Assembly: GCF_049568105.1 (NCBI RefSeq)
Contig: NZ_CP145335.1
Location: 2,108,001-2,172,000 of the forward strand
Direction: 5' to 3'
Source of the DNA: Salinisphaera sp049568105
GTDB taxonomy: Bacteria; Pseudomonadota; Gammaproteobacteria; Nevskiales; Salinisphaeraceae
DNA length: 64,000 nucleotides
Below the pieces are notes generated by a model that did no database searches, was not told the origin of the DNA, and saw only the letters and a program-made list of their open reading frames with translations. The translations under genes were made by a program, and so were the position numbers. Every line of letters begins with the position of its first letter. Position 1 is the stretch's first letter. Positions 17,564 through 27,379 of the stretch are shown here, one piece after another.

Positions 17564-17595
17564 GCGGCGTCGACGCCATCGACCGTCGACGCCGC
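17564..17595. terminator. Strong hairpin between converging gntP-like and hrpA genes
   Basis: GCGGCGTCGACG (17564-17575) pairs perfectly with CGTCGACGCCGC (17584-17595) around an 8-base loop. No T tract, so termination efficiency is uncertain, but position between convergent genes supports the role. Confidence 0.55.
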
Positions 17596-17606
17596 ATCTA
17601 CCGGGC

Positions 17607-20600
17607 TCAGCCGTCGCAGGCTGCGATCTGGCTATCTAACCGCTTGGCCGAGACCTTGATCGACGTACCCACTTGCTGAGCAAATACCTGCACTCGATAT
17701 TCCTCGACCATCCAGCGCAGCAGCGTCAATTCATTCGACCAGCGGCCACGCCGGATCGCCTTCTCGGCGCGTTGTTTGTAGGCCTGCCAGTACGGTGTAA
17801 TCTCACGCATCCGAGCCTTGTCTGCCCCGGCCCCCTCGGCTGCTAATTTATCAAGACGGATTGAGACCGCCTGCAGGTAGCGCGTCAGATCCTTGGCATG
17901 GGTCGCCGGCGCCGCCACAGACCCGATGAAGCCGATATGCAGCAGATGGGCCAGTTGCTCGTTGATGTCCTCGATCGAGGCCATCCAGTCTAGGCCGATA
18001 TTCTTCGATAGGCGCTTGCGGATTTGAGCGGCTCGATCGAGGGCCGGTTCCAAGGACGACCACAGCGACACTGCATCCGCCATCAAATGCGAACGCACGC
18101 TCTCGGCCGCCTGCTGGAATTCGTCTTCGTGCACCGGCGTCGCGCCAAGCCGGGCATCGATCAGCGCAGTGAGCAGATCGGCGACCAATGGCGCTTCCGG
18201 ATCGGCCTCGAACGCGCTCAGTCGCGCAGCGTCGATCCCGGCCGTATCCGGCGGCCGATCCCATTTGGCTACTGCATGGCGCTTCAGATTGCCGAGATCT
18301 CGCTTGACCAACCGGCAAGGCTTGGCCGCAGCCAATCTAAGCAGACGAATCACGCCGCGGCGATGGGCAATTTCCGCATCCGCCGGATCGTCCATCAATT
18401 CCAGATCTACATGGGTACCGCGGTCGACCAGTGCTGGCGTGGCTTCCAAACGCACCCCGGCGTGCTCAAGGGTTACCGGCGCATCGATCGCCACATTCGG
18501 CCATTCGGTGAGTTCTTGGCGTCGGATATCGTGTTCCACCGCCTGGGAAACCGCAGCCCGGGCACGCTCGCCGAGTTCGCCGCGTAGCGCGGCCAGATCG
18601 CGGCCGGTGGCGATGGTCTGCCCGTCGTCACCCACGATCTCGTAGCGCATCCGCAGATGATCGCTTGGCGTGAAGCCCTCCCAGGCATCGGGCGGGATTT
18701 CGACCCCGGTCATGGCCTGGATTGCCGAACGCAGGGCGTCGACCGGATCACCCTCGCCGAACTCGACCCGTTCCGCCGCGGCCCGGGCGAAATCCGGTAC
18801 TGGCACCACCATCTTGCGCCATTTCTTGGGCAGGGCCTTGAGGTATTCACGGAATTTTTCTTCGATCAGGCCCGGGACCAACCAGGCCGCACGCTCGCCC
18901 GACATCTGGTTGAGCGCAGCGAGAGGAATACGCGCAGTCACGCCATCATCGGCGCGCCCCGGCTCGAAGGCATAGTCGAGCTTGACCGGCAAATCGCCAA
19001 GGGTTAGCGATTCTGGATAGGCGCCCTCTTCTAGATCGACCCCGGCCGAGCGCAGCAGTTCGTCTTCGTCGAAATGCAGCCCGTTGGCGTCGTTTTGCTT
19101 CAGCCACTGTTCCAGCGTCTTGCGATCGACCACCGAGGTCGGAAGACGTGCTTCGTAGAAGGCCGCCTGGGTGGTTTCGTCGACCAACAGATCGCGGCGC
19201 CGAAAACGCGCCTCGCGATCCTGGATCTCTTCGACCACGGCCTGGTTGTAGGCCAGAAACTCCGGCAACCGCCCGCGCCGGTCGGTGACGGCGAACGCCA
19301 CCAGACCGTCGCGAATGAAGATCTCGCGCGCCACGGCCGGATCGATACGCCCAAAATCCACCTTGCGCCCGTCGGATAAGGTCAGGCCAAACAGCTTGAC
19401 CCGCTCACGGGCGGCCACCTGGCCGCGGCGTTTCTCCCAGTGCGGGTCGTAGCGTTCGCGGGTCACCAGATGTGCGGCTGCGGCCTCGATCCACTTGGGG
19501 TCGACCCCAGCCACGGTATGGGCATAGAGGGCGCTGGTCTCGATCAACTCGCCGGCCACGAGCCATTTCGGCTGGCGTTTGGCCAGCCCCGAGCCGGGAA
19601 AGATCCGGAACTTGCGGCCACGAGCGCCAAGATATTCCGCGCCGCGCCGTTTCGGCTTGCTGCCACGGCCTTTAGCTTGACCGTTGTCCTCGGCTGGCTC
19701 GTCTAGGGCACCGATATGATCGAGCAGCCCCGGCAGCAACGCCTGGTGCAAGGCCACGGGGTCGGCCTCGGCCAGCCGTCCCCGGGCCGGATCGCTGGTC
19801 AATCCGATGTCGTGGCCGATCCGGCGCAGCTGACGGGCCAGATCCTCCCATTCGCGCATGCGCATGAAGTTGATGAAGCGCGTCTTGCACCAGGCCCGCA
19901 ACTTGTTGCCCGACAATTCCTTGCGCGCCTCAGCGAAGCCATCCCAGAGGTTGAGCAGGCTAATGAAATCCGACCGGTTGTCGACGAACGGCTTATGCGC
20001 TTCATCGGCGGCCTGGCGCATTTCCGAAGGACGTTCGCGCGGATCCTGGATGGTCAGCCCGGCCGCAATCACACGTAGCGCGGCCGGCACGCCGAACTGG
20101 TGGCCGGCGATCAACATCCGCCCAACCCTGGGGTCCAGCGGCAGTCGGGCCAGCTGGCGACCGAGCTTGGTGATCCGGGCGTCCTTGAGCGCTTCGAGCT
20201 GGGTGAGCAGATTGCGGCCGTCGTTGATATAACGCCGCTCGGGCGGATCGATGAAGGGGAATTCCTCAATCGCGCCGAGCTTTAGATCGGCCATCGTGAG
20301 CAGCACGTTGGCTAGGTTGGTGCGCCGGATCTCCGGGTCGGTGAATTCCGGGCGCGTCTCGAAGTCTGCTTCGTCGAACAGCCGAATACAGATCCCCGGC
20401 GCGATCCGGCCGCAGCGCCCGGCGCGCTGGTTGCAGCTGGCCTGGGAGACCGGCTCGATCGGCAGGCGCTGGACCTTGGCAGAAGTCGAATAGCGGCTGA
20501 TGCGCGCCAAGCCGGTATCGATCACGTAGCGGATCCCGGGTACGGTCAACGAGGTTTCGGCCACATTGGTCGACAGCACGATGCGCCGGCCGTTCGAAGC

Positions 20601-21629
20601 CGAAAATATCCGGTTCTGGGCCGACTTGGTCAGCCGGGCATACAGCGGCACGATCTCGGCGTTGAACTTGTCGCCGGCCAGAGCCTTCGACAGATGCCGT
20701 TCGGTATCACGGATATCGCGCTCGCCGGGCAAAAACACCAAGATATCGCCCGGACCTTCACGCCAGAGCTCGCGTACCCCGTCCTCGATCGCTTCGGGCC
20801 AGTCGCGGGCCTTGTCGGTCTCGGGCTCGACCGGCGGCCGATAGCGAACCTCGACCGGATAGCCGCGCCCTTCGACGTTAATGATCGGCGCGTCTTCGAA
20901 AAATTCGGCGAAACGCTCCGGATCGATGGTCGCCGAGGTCACGATCACTTTCAGATCGGGCCGTCGGGCCAGCAGTCGCTTGAGATAGCCAAGCAAGAAA
21001 TCGACGTTGAGGGTGCGCTCATGGGCCTCGTCGATGACGATCGCTTCGTATCTGTTCAAAAACCGATCGCGTGCGGTCTCGGCCAACAGAATGCCGTCGG
21101 TCATCAGCTTGACCTGGGTAGCCTCCGAGAGCTTGTTCTCGAAGCGGGTCTGAAAACCCACCAGGTCACCGAACTCGGTGCCGGTTTCTTCGGCCACCCG
21201 CTGGCCCACGCTACGCGCCGCCAAACGCCGGGGCTGGGTATGCCCGATCAGTCCGCGCGCGCCGATCCCCGCCTGCATGAGGATTTTCGGCAGCTGGGTG
21301 GTCTTGCCGGACCCGGTCTCGCCACAGACGATAACCACTTGATGCGACTCGATCGCCTCACGGATTTCCTCGGCCCGCTCAGTGACCGGCAGCCCCTCGA
21401 CCAGTTCGATCGCCGGCCGGGCCTCGCGTCGGGCCTCGGTGGTGGCAACACTGGTCTGGATGCGCTCAGCGGTCTTGGCACGCGCGGCTGCATCAGAAGC
21501 TTTTTTGAGCTGCTGGCCGAGCCGGTATCGATCGGCGGTCTGTACATCGGCCAGTAGGTTGTCGAGTTGTTGCTGTTCGTCGGCGGACAATCCGCACCTC
21601 GGTTGATTGTTCGGTCGGCATGCCTGCAC
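17607..21629 (-). CDS. hrpA: ATP-dependent RNA helicase HrpA
   Basis: 1340 residues, close to E. coli HrpA. Walker A GETGSGKTTQLPK at about residues 103-115, DEAH at 200-203, SATI about thirty residues on, QRAGRCGR in motif VI, then the helicase-associated HA2 and OB-type regions and the long C-terminal DUF3418 part. HrpA acts on mRNA, and is known to resolve stalled or collided ribosomes. The start is uncertain: GTG at 21629 has no visible ribosome site, while TTG at 21590 follows an AGG. Divergent from the thioesterase gene with about 50 bases between. Confidence 0.95.
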   Translation of the reverse strand: MQACRPNNQPRCGLSADEQQQLDNLLADVQTADRYRLGQQLKKASDAAARAKTAERIQTSVATTEARREARPAIELVEGLPVTERAEEIREAIESHQVVIVCGETGSGKTTQLPKILMQAGIGARGLIGHTQPRRLAARSVGQRVAEETGTEFGDLVGFQTRFENKLSEATQVKLMTDGILLAETARDRFLNRYEAIVIDEAHERTLNVDFLLGYLKRLLARRPDLKVIVTSATIDPERFAEFFEDAPIINVEGRGYPVEVRYRPPVEPETDKARDWPEAIEDGVRELWREGPGDILVFLPGERDIRDTERHLSKALAGDKFNAEIVPLYARLTKSAQNRIFSASNGRRIVLSTNVAETSLTVPGIRYVIDTGLARISRYSTSAKVQRLPIEPVSQASCNQRAGRCGRIAPGICIRLFDEADFETRPEFTDPEIRRTNLANVLLTMADLKLGAIEEFPFIDPPERRYINDGRNLLTQLEALKDARITKLGRQLARLPLDPRVGRMLIAGHQFGVPAALRVIAAGLTIQDPRERPSEMRQAADEAHKPFVDNRSDFISLLNLWDGFAEARKELSGNKLRAWCKTRFINFMRMREWEDLARQLRRIGHDIGLTSDPARGRLAEADPVALHQALLPGLLDHIGALDEPAEDNGQAKGRGSKPKRRGAEYLGARGRKFRIFPGSGLAKRQPKWLVAGELIETSALYAHTVAGVDPKWIEAAAAHLVTRERYDPHWEKRRGQVAARERVKLFGLTLSDGRKVDFGRIDPAVAREIFIRDGLVAFAVTDRRGRLPEFLAYNQAVVEEIQDREARFRRRDLLVDETTQAAFYEARLPTSVVDRKTLEQWLKQNDANGLHFDEDELLRSAGVDLEEGAYPESLTLGDLPVKLDYAFEPGRADDGVTARIPLAALNQMSGERAAWLVPGLIEEKFREYLKALPKKWRKMVVPVPDFARAAAERVEFGEGDPVDALRSAIQAMTGVEIPPDAWEGFTPSDHLRMRYEIVGDDGQTIATGRDLAALRGELGERARAAVSQAVEHDIRRQELTEWPNVAIDAPVTLEHAGVRLEATPALVDRGTHVDLELMDDPADAEIAHRRGVIRLLRLAAAKPCRLVKRDLGNLKRHAVAKWDRPPDTAGIDAARLSAFEADPEAPLVADLLTALIDARLGATPVHEDEFQQAAESVRSHLMADAVSLWSSLEPALDRAAQIRKRLSKNIGLDWMASIEDINEQLAHLLHIGFIGSVAAPATHAKDLTRYLQAVSIRLDKLAAEGAGADKARMREITPYWQAYKQRAEKAIRRGRWSNELTLLRWMVEEYRVQVFAQQVGTSIKVSAKRLDSQIAACDG

Positions 21630-21682
21630 GGGCTAGGCCGCTTGCCATAGACTGGGCGCTATTTATCAGCAGGAATCAGATC

Positions 21683-22093
21683 ATGAATTTTCATACACGC
21701 AAATGGATCAAGCCGGAGGATCTGAATCCGAACGGCACCCTCTTCGGGGGCAGTCTACTGCGCTGGATCGACGAAGAAGCGGCGATCTACGCCATTATCC
21801 AGCTCGAGAATTCGCATATCGTCACCAAGTACATCTCCGAAATCAATTTCGTGTCGACCGCGGTACAGGCGGACGTCATCGAACTGGGGATTATGGCTAC
21901 CAAGTTCGGCCGTACGTCGCTGACCATGTGCTGCGAAGTGCGCAATAAAATCACCGGCAACTCGATTCTGACCATCGACGAAATCGTGTTCGTATCGGTC
22001 GATGCACACGGCAAACCTCAACCCCACGGCAAAACCGAAATCAGCTATGCCCGCGATCGCCCGGATCATACGGGGTATTCGGTCAACTCGTGA
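21683..22093 (+). CDS. Acyl-CoA thioesterase, hotdog fold (YciA-like)
   Basis: 136 residues: LNPNGTLFGGSLLRWIDEEAAIYA contains the hotdog helix with the active-site Asn/Asp region of YciA/BACH-type thioesterases, followed by ISEINFVSTAVQADVIELG and GRTSLTMCCEV. These enzymes hydrolyse acyl-CoA esters. The start at 21683 is preceded by AGGA; an in-frame upstream start at 21620 would overlap hrpA. Its TGA overlaps the GTG of the next gene. Confidence 0.87.
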   Translation: MNFHTRKWIKPEDLNPNGTLFGGSLLRWIDEEAAIYAIIQLENSHIVTKYISEINFVSTAVQADVIELGIMATKFGRTSLTMCCEVRNKITGNSILTIDEIVFVSVDAHGKPQPHGKTEISYARDRPDHTGYSVNS

Positions 22094-22935
22094 GCCCTTT
22101 TTTTACTTTCGGCCGCGGCGCCGCAGCGCTCCTGTTCGTCATCGGCCTGGTCGGCTGCGGCGCTCCAGCCACACTCAAGCAACGCCTCGGCTATTGGGCC
22201 GATCAAAGTGTCTCAGCAACTGCCTATAACCATCGCGTTCGGTTTCTGGTGCTGCATTTCACCAGCGATCGGCCAGGCCGGGCGCTGCGGGTGCTTACCG
22301 GGCCACATGTCAGCGCGCACTACTTGATCGACCGCGATCCAGATACCCGTAGCCGGGCGCCGATCGTGCACCAGCTGGTCGCCGAGGACGAGCGCGCCTG
22401 GCATGCAGGCGTCAGCAGTTGGGCCGGCCGCCACCATATCAACGACAGTTCGATCGGTATCGAAATCGTTAATCTCGGTCCGCTGTCGCCGCCCGGCCCG
22501 AACCGCCGTTGGCAGCCTTATACCGAGGCCCAGATCCAGGCCGTGATCGCGCTGGCCCGCGATATCGTCACACGCTACGATATCAAGCCAGCCAACGTGG
22601 TCGGCCATTCCGATGTAGCCCCTGGACGCAAGATCGACCCCGGCCCGGCGTTTCCCTGGCAGCGTCTGCACGAAGCCGGCATCGGCGCCTGGCCCGATCC
22701 ACAGCGGATAGCCTTCTACGCACGCCGCTTTGGTCATGCGCGGCCATCGATCGCCACGGTGCAACGACAACTCGCCGATTACGGCTACGATTTGCCCGTC
22801 ACCGGCGAGTTGGATCAACGAACCCGGACCGTATTGCGGTCCTTTCAAATGCATTTCCGGCCCGCGAATACGACCGGTCTGGCGGATGTCGGCACGCTCG
22901 CCCGGCTTTGGGCCTTGAACGAGCGATACCGCTGA
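22090..22935 (+). CDS. N-acetylmuramoyl-L-alanine amidase, AmiD-like lipoprotein with peptidoglycan-binding domain
   Basis: 281 residues from a GTG overlapping the previous stop (GTGA). The leader ends in VIGLVGC, a lipobox with C23, so the enzyme is probably anchored to a membrane facing the periplasm. The Amidase_2 domain shows the zinc histidine H56 (LVLHFTSD), SSIGIEIVN, and VVGHSDVAPGRKIDPGPAFPW with the second His and Asp ligands. A PG_binding_1 domain follows from about residue 215 (VQRQLADYGYDLPVTGELD). It would cut the stem peptide from muramic acid during murein recycling or remodelling, as AmiD does. Confidence 0.92.
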   Translation: MSPFFTFGRGAAALLFVIGLVGCGAPATLKQRLGYWADQSVSATAYNHRVRFLVLHFTSDRPGRALRVLTGPHVSAHYLIDRDPDTRSRAPIVHQLVAEDERAWHAGVSSWAGRHHINDSSIGIEIVNLGPLSPPGPNRRWQPYTEAQIQAVIALARDIVTRYDIKPANVVGHSDVAPGRKIDPGPAFPWQRLHEAGIGAWPDPQRIAFYARRFGHARPSIATVQRQLADYGYDLPVTGELDQRTRTVLRSFQMHFRPANTTGLADVGTLARLWALNERYR

Positions 22936-22977
22936 ACACCGGGCTCGCTGTTACCCGAGGCACCATCGCCGACCCAA

Positions 22978-23781
22978 CTACATCGGCGGTACAACCCCAT
23001 TACGCCCGACGATCACGCGCGCAGCCTGGACCGTACCGTCGCTAGTCGGGCCGGCAACGAACACATGGGCGCCGGTCTTGATATCCGAACGCTGGCCCGG
23101 CTGTACCTTGACCGTCGGTACATCAGCCGGCACCACGATGGTCTTGGTGCCCTCGCCATAGTCGACCTGCAATGTTATCGACGAGGCCTTGGCACCGGAC
23201 TGCTGTGTAACCGTGCCGTTGGTCATGCTCGATCCGTCGGCAGTCATGCTGGCCTTGTTTTTCGAACTGACCGTGCCATTGGTCATGCTGGAACCGGTGC
23301 CCATCGAGGAATCCGCACTCATCGATCCTTGCGATTGGGCCGTTACCGAACCATTGGTCATGCTAGACCCATCGGCCGTACGGCTGCCCGAACTCGACGC
23401 GCCCGCCATGGCCGGGGTCAGATCCCAGGCATAGTCGCCCAGCCCCGTGCCTTTCATCGATGGCGGGAAAATCACCATCTCCAAGGCCTTATGCTGGCCG
23501 TCGCTCTCGACATTGGCGGTACCGATAAAGGTGCCTTTGTCGATACTCGACAGATCGCCCTTGGTCACCGCGGCGATCTTGGTATCATCGGTGAGAGCGA
23601 TTTGTCGCTTCTGCCCATCCCGGGTGGTTAGGGTAAAACCACTGCTGGCAGTCGCGGTGATCTGGCCACGCAAATGTTGGCTTTGTTGCTGAGCCAGGGC
23701 CGGTAGCGTTATCAGCGCGCTACCAAGCGCAATCGTGCCGGCCAGCATCATCCGTTTCCGGTTGATTCGATGAGCCCTCAT
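22978..23781 (-). CDS. Secreted DUF5666-like protein with a Ser/Met/Asn repeat region
   Basis: 267 residues. A signal peptide (hydrophobic stretch ending LPALAQ) is followed by a b-strand-rich segment, LRGQITATASSGFTLTTRDG, resembling DUF5666/OB-like domains. The centre contains three copies of SSMTNG(S/T)V within a Ser/Met/Thr/Gly-rich tract, and a second b-rich segment (VKVQPGQRSDIKTGAHVFV) closes the protein. GGAG lies seven bases before the ATG at 23781. Probably periplasmic or surface-exposed; function unknown. Confidence 0.75.
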   Translation of the reverse strand: MRAHRINRKRMMLAGTIALGSALITLPALAQQQSQHLRGQITATASSGFTLTTRDGQKRQIALTDDTKIAAVTKGDLSSIDKGTFIGTANVESDGQHKALEMVIFPPSMKGTGLGDYAWDLTPAMAGASSSGSRTADGSSMTNGSVTAQSQGSMSADSSMGTGSSMTNGTVSSKNKASMTADGSSMTNGTVTQQSGAKASSITLQVDYGEGTKTIVVPADVPTVKVQPGQRSDIKTGAHVFVAGPTSDGTVQAARVIVGRNGVVPPM

Positions 23782-23847
23782 GGGCGTCTCCGCATTCGGT
23801 TGTGGAAAACCGAATATAGCAGAGACCTGCACAGTCGCGGGTCCGAG

Positions 23848-24942
23848 CTATTTGAGTCGAATCGTAGCCAGTTCGAGCGCCATCTGGCGGGCCTGTTCGC
23901 TCAACCGCTGGGCCAGCCAGTAAGAGCCCTGCATGTCGTAGGCCAGTTCCGAGTCGGGCTTGGGCCCCGGCGTACGTGCCACTTCGTGGCGCGCCAGTAC
24001 ATGCAAACGACGCGTATCCCCAGAACGAAGCGCCCGGGCGCTGGCCAGCAGCATACGTCGCATCACCGAGCGGCGGGCCGTCAGCAGCTCGTGGGTCGCG
24101 CCCCATTGTGGTTCGACATCGCGCTGCGAAGCGGCCGTGGCCAGCATCTCCAAGCCACTCAACATCGAACGATGGAGACGCTGGATTTCTTCCAGACGAC
24201 TGACCGGCACACCCAGTTCCTTGGCCACCGGATCGATCAGCGAGCGCAGCGCTACGAGCCGACGCGACAGCTGGGCGAACGTGGCCACCTGTTCGGAAGC
24301 ACGCATCGGCGAGCCGATCATCAGGCGGGGATACAAACGGGCGCATTCACGCAGGTTCTCGGCCAGCCGAAAGCGCCAATCGTAGGTCGCATACAAAGGA
24401 AAAGCGAAAGAAAACAACAGCGCAACGGCCGTACCAATGCCGACGTTGGCCGCCCGCCAAAGGCCGATATCCAGGGCGTTGTCGCCGTGGCCACCGACGA
24501 TCACCAAGGTGATGCCGGTCAACAACGCAATATAGCCGGCCTTGCCGACCGCAAAATAGGCACAGGCGCCAGCGAGCACCGAGGTGAGCGCATAGGTCAA
24601 TGACATCAGACCGAACAGACTGTGCTGGGCAATCAGCAGCAGGCCGATGCCGGCACCAAGCGCGGTCGCTACCGCCCGCTCGAAGGCTTTCTTGCGGATA
24701 TTGCCGTGGTGTTGGAGCCCGCCGATAACCACCAGTAGCGTAATCGACGCCCAGAAGCCGTACGGCAGACCGAGCCCCGTGGTCAGTCCAATCGAAGCCC
24801 CCATGGCGACCGCCACGCGCAGGGCATGCAGATAGCGCGCGTTGCGATAGCGAAAATACGGCGAGCCGAACAGATGCCCGAGATAGCCGGCCCAACTACG
24901 CCGGCCCAAACGCCGTATCCAACGTCGCGGTCGTCGTGTCAT
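23848..24942 (-). CDS. FUSC-family inner membrane protein
   Basis: 364 residues. Four to six hydrophobic helices occupy residues about 42-185 (GLPYGFWASITLLVVIGG and YIALLTGITLVIVGG), with a long helical cytoplasmic C-terminal part. The PYGFWASIT segment and GNIRKKAFERAVATALGAGIG match the FUSC domain of YccS/AaeB-like proteins, thought to export aromatic acids or other small compounds. It lies 61 bases after purK on the same strand. Shorter than AaeB (about 650), so probably a half-size member. Confidence 0.8.
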   Translation of the reverse strand: MTRRPRRWIRRLGRRSWAGYLGHLFGSPYFRYRNARYLHALRVAVAMGASIGLTTGLGLPYGFWASITLLVVIGGLQHHGNIRKKAFERAVATALGAGIGLLLIAQHSLFGLMSLTYALTSVLAGACAYFAVGKAGYIALLTGITLVIVGGHGDNALDIGLWRAANVGIGTAVALLFSFAFPLYATYDWRFRLAENLRECARLYPRLMIGSPMRASEQVATFAQLSRRLVALRSLIDPVAKELGVPVSRLEEIQRLHRSMLSGLEMLATAASQRDVEPQWGATHELLTARRSVMRRMLLASARALRSGDTRRLHVLARHEVARTPGPKPDSELAYDMQGSYWLAQRLSEQARQMALELATIRLK

Positions 24943-25003
24943 GACTCAGCCAACCCCGGGCCGTGCGCCGGCGGCGTACCGGCGGCGCCGCATGAGCCGA
25001 CGG

Positions 25004-26146
25004 TCAGCCTTGCCCCGCCAGCCGATCTCGGGCAGCCACAGCCCGCCGAGCAGCATCTTCGCGATCGCTGCCGAACACGGTCATATGGCCCATTTTGCGT
25101 CCAGGACGGGCGTCGCCCTTGCCATAGAGGTGCAGCTTCAGGCCATCGTCGGATAGCGCGCGCATCCAGTCCGGCGTGCCGCGATCCCAGAGATCGCCCA
25201 GCAGGTTGACCATCGCCGAGGGCGCCAGCCGGGTGGTATCGCCTAGCGGCAAACCACAAACACTACGCAACTGCTGTTCGAACTGGCTGGTCGCACAGGC
25301 ATCGAACGAGAAATGGCCGGAGTTGTGAGGGCGCGGCGCGAGCTCGTTGACCCGCAACGTGCCATCGCGCCCAAGGAAGAACTCGACACAGAGCACACCG
25401 ACCACGTCGAGTGCTTCGAGCACACCACGGGCGATACGCACCGCCTCATCCGCCACGGCCGGGTCGAGTACGGCATCGGGGATGGAAACATCCAGGATAT
25501 GATCGCGATGCCGGTTTTCGACCACACCGTAATGGGCGAACGCCCCATCGATGCCGCGGGCTGCGACCACCGAGACCTCGCTTTCGAAATCGACGAAGCC
25601 TTCCAGTACTGCTTCGCCGGCACCAATCGCCTGCCAGGCCGTATCTGCCTGGTCGGCGGATTTGATCACATACTGCCCCTTGCCGTCGTAGCCAAAACCG
25701 GCAGTCTTAAGCACGCAAGGTGTACCCAGCCGCTCGATCGCCGCGGTCAGCGTCGACCGGTCCGGCACATGCTCGAACGGCGCGGTCGGAAACCCCGCCT
25801 GATGCAGAAAATCTTTCTCGCGCTGGCGATGCTGGGCGATATGCAGCACCCGGCCGTCCGGGCGCACCGGTACATGTTCGGCAGCCGTGGCAGCCGCTTC
25901 GTACGGCACGTTCTCGAACTCGAAAGTCACCACATCCACCCGCGCGGCGAATTCGGCGACTGCATCCAGGTCCTGGTAATCACCGACTGCCTCACGATCG
26001 GCCACTTGGCCCATCGGCGTATCGTCACCCGGTGAGAAGGTATGCACCCGGTAGCCCATACGGCGCGCAGACAGCGCGAACATACGGCCGAGCTGGCCGC
26101 TGCCCAGCACACCTACGGTAGATCCCGGCAGAATCGTTCGACTCAT
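25004..26146 (-). CDS. purK: N5-carboxyaminoimidazole ribonucleotide synthase
   Basis: 380 residues. GVLGSGQLGRMFALSARRMGY is the N-terminal nucleotide-binding signature of PurK; VDVVTFEFENVP, LKTAGFGYDGKGQYVI and LRVNELAPRPHNSGH mark the ATP-grasp core. It makes N5-CAIR from AIR, ATP and bicarbonate in purine synthesis. ATGA overlap with purE shows translational coupling. Confidence 0.97.
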   Translation of the reverse strand: MSRTILPGSTVGVLGSGQLGRMFALSARRMGYRVHTFSPGDDTPMGQVADREAVGDYQDLDAVAEFAARVDVVTFEFENVPYEAAATAAEHVPVRPDGRVLHIAQHRQREKDFLHQAGFPTAPFEHVPDRSTLTAAIERLGTPCVLKTAGFGYDGKGQYVIKSADQADTAWQAIGAGEAVLEGFVDFESEVSVVAARGIDGAFAHYGVVENRHRDHILDVSIPDAVLDPAVADEAVRIARGVLEALDVVGVLCVEFFLGRDGTLRVNELAPRPHNSGHFSFDACATSQFEQQLRSVCGLPLGDTTRLAPSAMVNLLGDLWDRGTPDWMRALSDDGLKLHLYGKGDARPGRKMGHMTVFGSDREDAARRAVAARDRLAGQG

Positions 26147-26634
26147 GACAGCGACTCGTTTTTGACTTTATCGGCCTGGGCGGCCCGGTAATCGGCAAGC
26201 TGGCTGCGCAGTTCGGCGCGCGTGGTCGCCAGCTGGGCGATTGCGAACAGGGCGGCATTCTTCGCCCCGGAATTGCCGATCGCGAAAGTTGCCGTAGGCA
26301 CACCGCCCGGCATCTGCACGATCGACAGCAACGAATCGATCCCCTGCAGCGCCCGGCTTTTGACTGGCACGCCCAGCACCGGCACCAGCGTCTGGGCCGC
26401 GACCATGCCCGGCAGATGGGCCGCGCCCCCGGCCCCAGCAATAATTGCTTCCAAACCACGGGATTCGGCCGTGGCCGCATAGTCGCGCATCAGATCGGGC
26501 GTGCGATGGGCCGATACCACGCGGCACTCATGCGCCACGCCGAATTGCTCGAGTATCTCGTGGGCATGACGCATCGTCTCCCAGTCCGAGGTACTGCCCA
26601 TAATCACGCCGACGAGCGGTTTGTCTTCGGCCAT
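26143..26634 (-). CDS. purE: N5-carboxyaminoimidazole ribonucleotide mutase
   Basis: 163 residues. VGVIMGSTSDWETM, VVSAHRTPDLM, AGAGGAAHLPGMVA and SLLSIVQMPGGVPTATFAIG are the conserved PurE blocks, with the catalytic histidine in SAHRTP. It moves the carboxylate of N5-CAIR to C4 to give CAIR, directly after PurK. GGGAGG lies seven bases before the ATG. First gene of the purEK transcript. Confidence 0.97.
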   Translation of the reverse strand: MAEDKPLVGVIMGSTSDWETMRHAHEILEQFGVAHECRVVSAHRTPDLMRDYAATAESRGLEAIIAGAGGAAHLPGMVAAQTLVPVLGVPVKSRALQGIDSLLSIVQMPGGVPTATFAIGNSGAKNAALFAIAQLATTRAELRSQLADYRAAQADKVKNESLS

Positions 26635-26730
26635 CGTGCCCTCCCGCGGGTCCGCAGAAAAGCGAACTATTCTAGCAACAACCGAGGCTCTGGTCGTAAT
26701 CTACGACCAATGAAGGAAAGCAGGCGGTAC

Positions 26731-27348
26731 CTACTCCAGCACCACCAATCGATTAGAAAGCTCGTTACGCTCGTGGGTCGCCGGACAGACCACGGCCAAC
26801 TTGGCCCCGCAGGACTCGATGCACTCCACGAATCCGGCCTCGGTATCGCCCGCGGCGACCCGCTCGGTGAAACGCTCGACGATGGCCGTCCATTCCGAAT
26901 CCTCGACCCGACTGGCGATCCCGTGATCAGCGAGGATCTCGACATAGCGTTCTGCCTCGGAGACGAAAATCATCAGGCCGGTAGCCTCGGCGGTCCGATG
27001 CAGGTTCTGGGCCAGAAACTGACTTCGCGCCAGTGCCGCAGCCCGCGCATAACGCACCGACCGGGGCACCAGCCGCGGCGTGACCTGTGGCAGCTGAAAA
27101 ACCAGACCGAGCACGACAAACACGCCCCACTGGAGCAAGAGCATCGTGCGTATATCGACCCAGGCCGGAAAGAACATCAATATTCCGGGTAGCAACAATG
27201 CAACCAATGCCGCCCAGAACAAACCGATCCACCGGTAATTTTCGGCCTGGGGTGCCAGTACGGTCACCACCTCGGCGTCGGTATCGCGCTCGATACGGGT
27301 GACCGCCTCGGCGATCGCATGTCGTGCCTGTTCAAAAAAGACCGTCAT
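26731..27348 (-). CDS. TPM-domain membrane protein
   Basis: 205 residues from the ATG at 27348 (AAAAGGGGGG upstream). It starts with a TPM-like segment AVTRIERDTDAEVVTVLAPQA, has two membrane helices (about 42-60 and 70-88) and continues with FVSEAERYVEILADHGIASRV, the characteristic TPM block. It is the third gene of a LemA/TPM/TPM set on the same strand; related trios are common in bacteria and have been linked to envelope or membrane quality control without firm function. The frame continues upstream to 27591 only in antisense-like glycine/alanine sequence of the neighbour gene. Confidence 0.82.
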   Translation of the reverse strand: MTVFFEQARHAIAEAVTRIERDTDAEVVTVLAPQAENYRWIGLFWAALVALLLPGILMFFPAWVDIRTMLLLQWGVFVVLGLVFQLPQVTPRLVPRSVRYARAAALARSQFLAQNLHRTAEATGLMIFVSEAERYVEILADHGIASRVEDSEWTAIVERFTERVAAGDTEAGFVECIESCGAKLAVVCPATHERNELSNRLVVLE

Positions 27349-27379
27349 TGAATCCCCCCTTTTAGATTGCCCCGTAGAG

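Noticed and set aside
20694..21557. 287-codon plus-strand frame within hrpA
   Set aside because: Antisense to the conserved helicase core, no ribosome site, no recognisable motif.
25313..26035. 240-codon plus-strand frame opposite purK
   Set aside because: Histidine/arginine-rich shadow of a conserved ATP-grasp gene.
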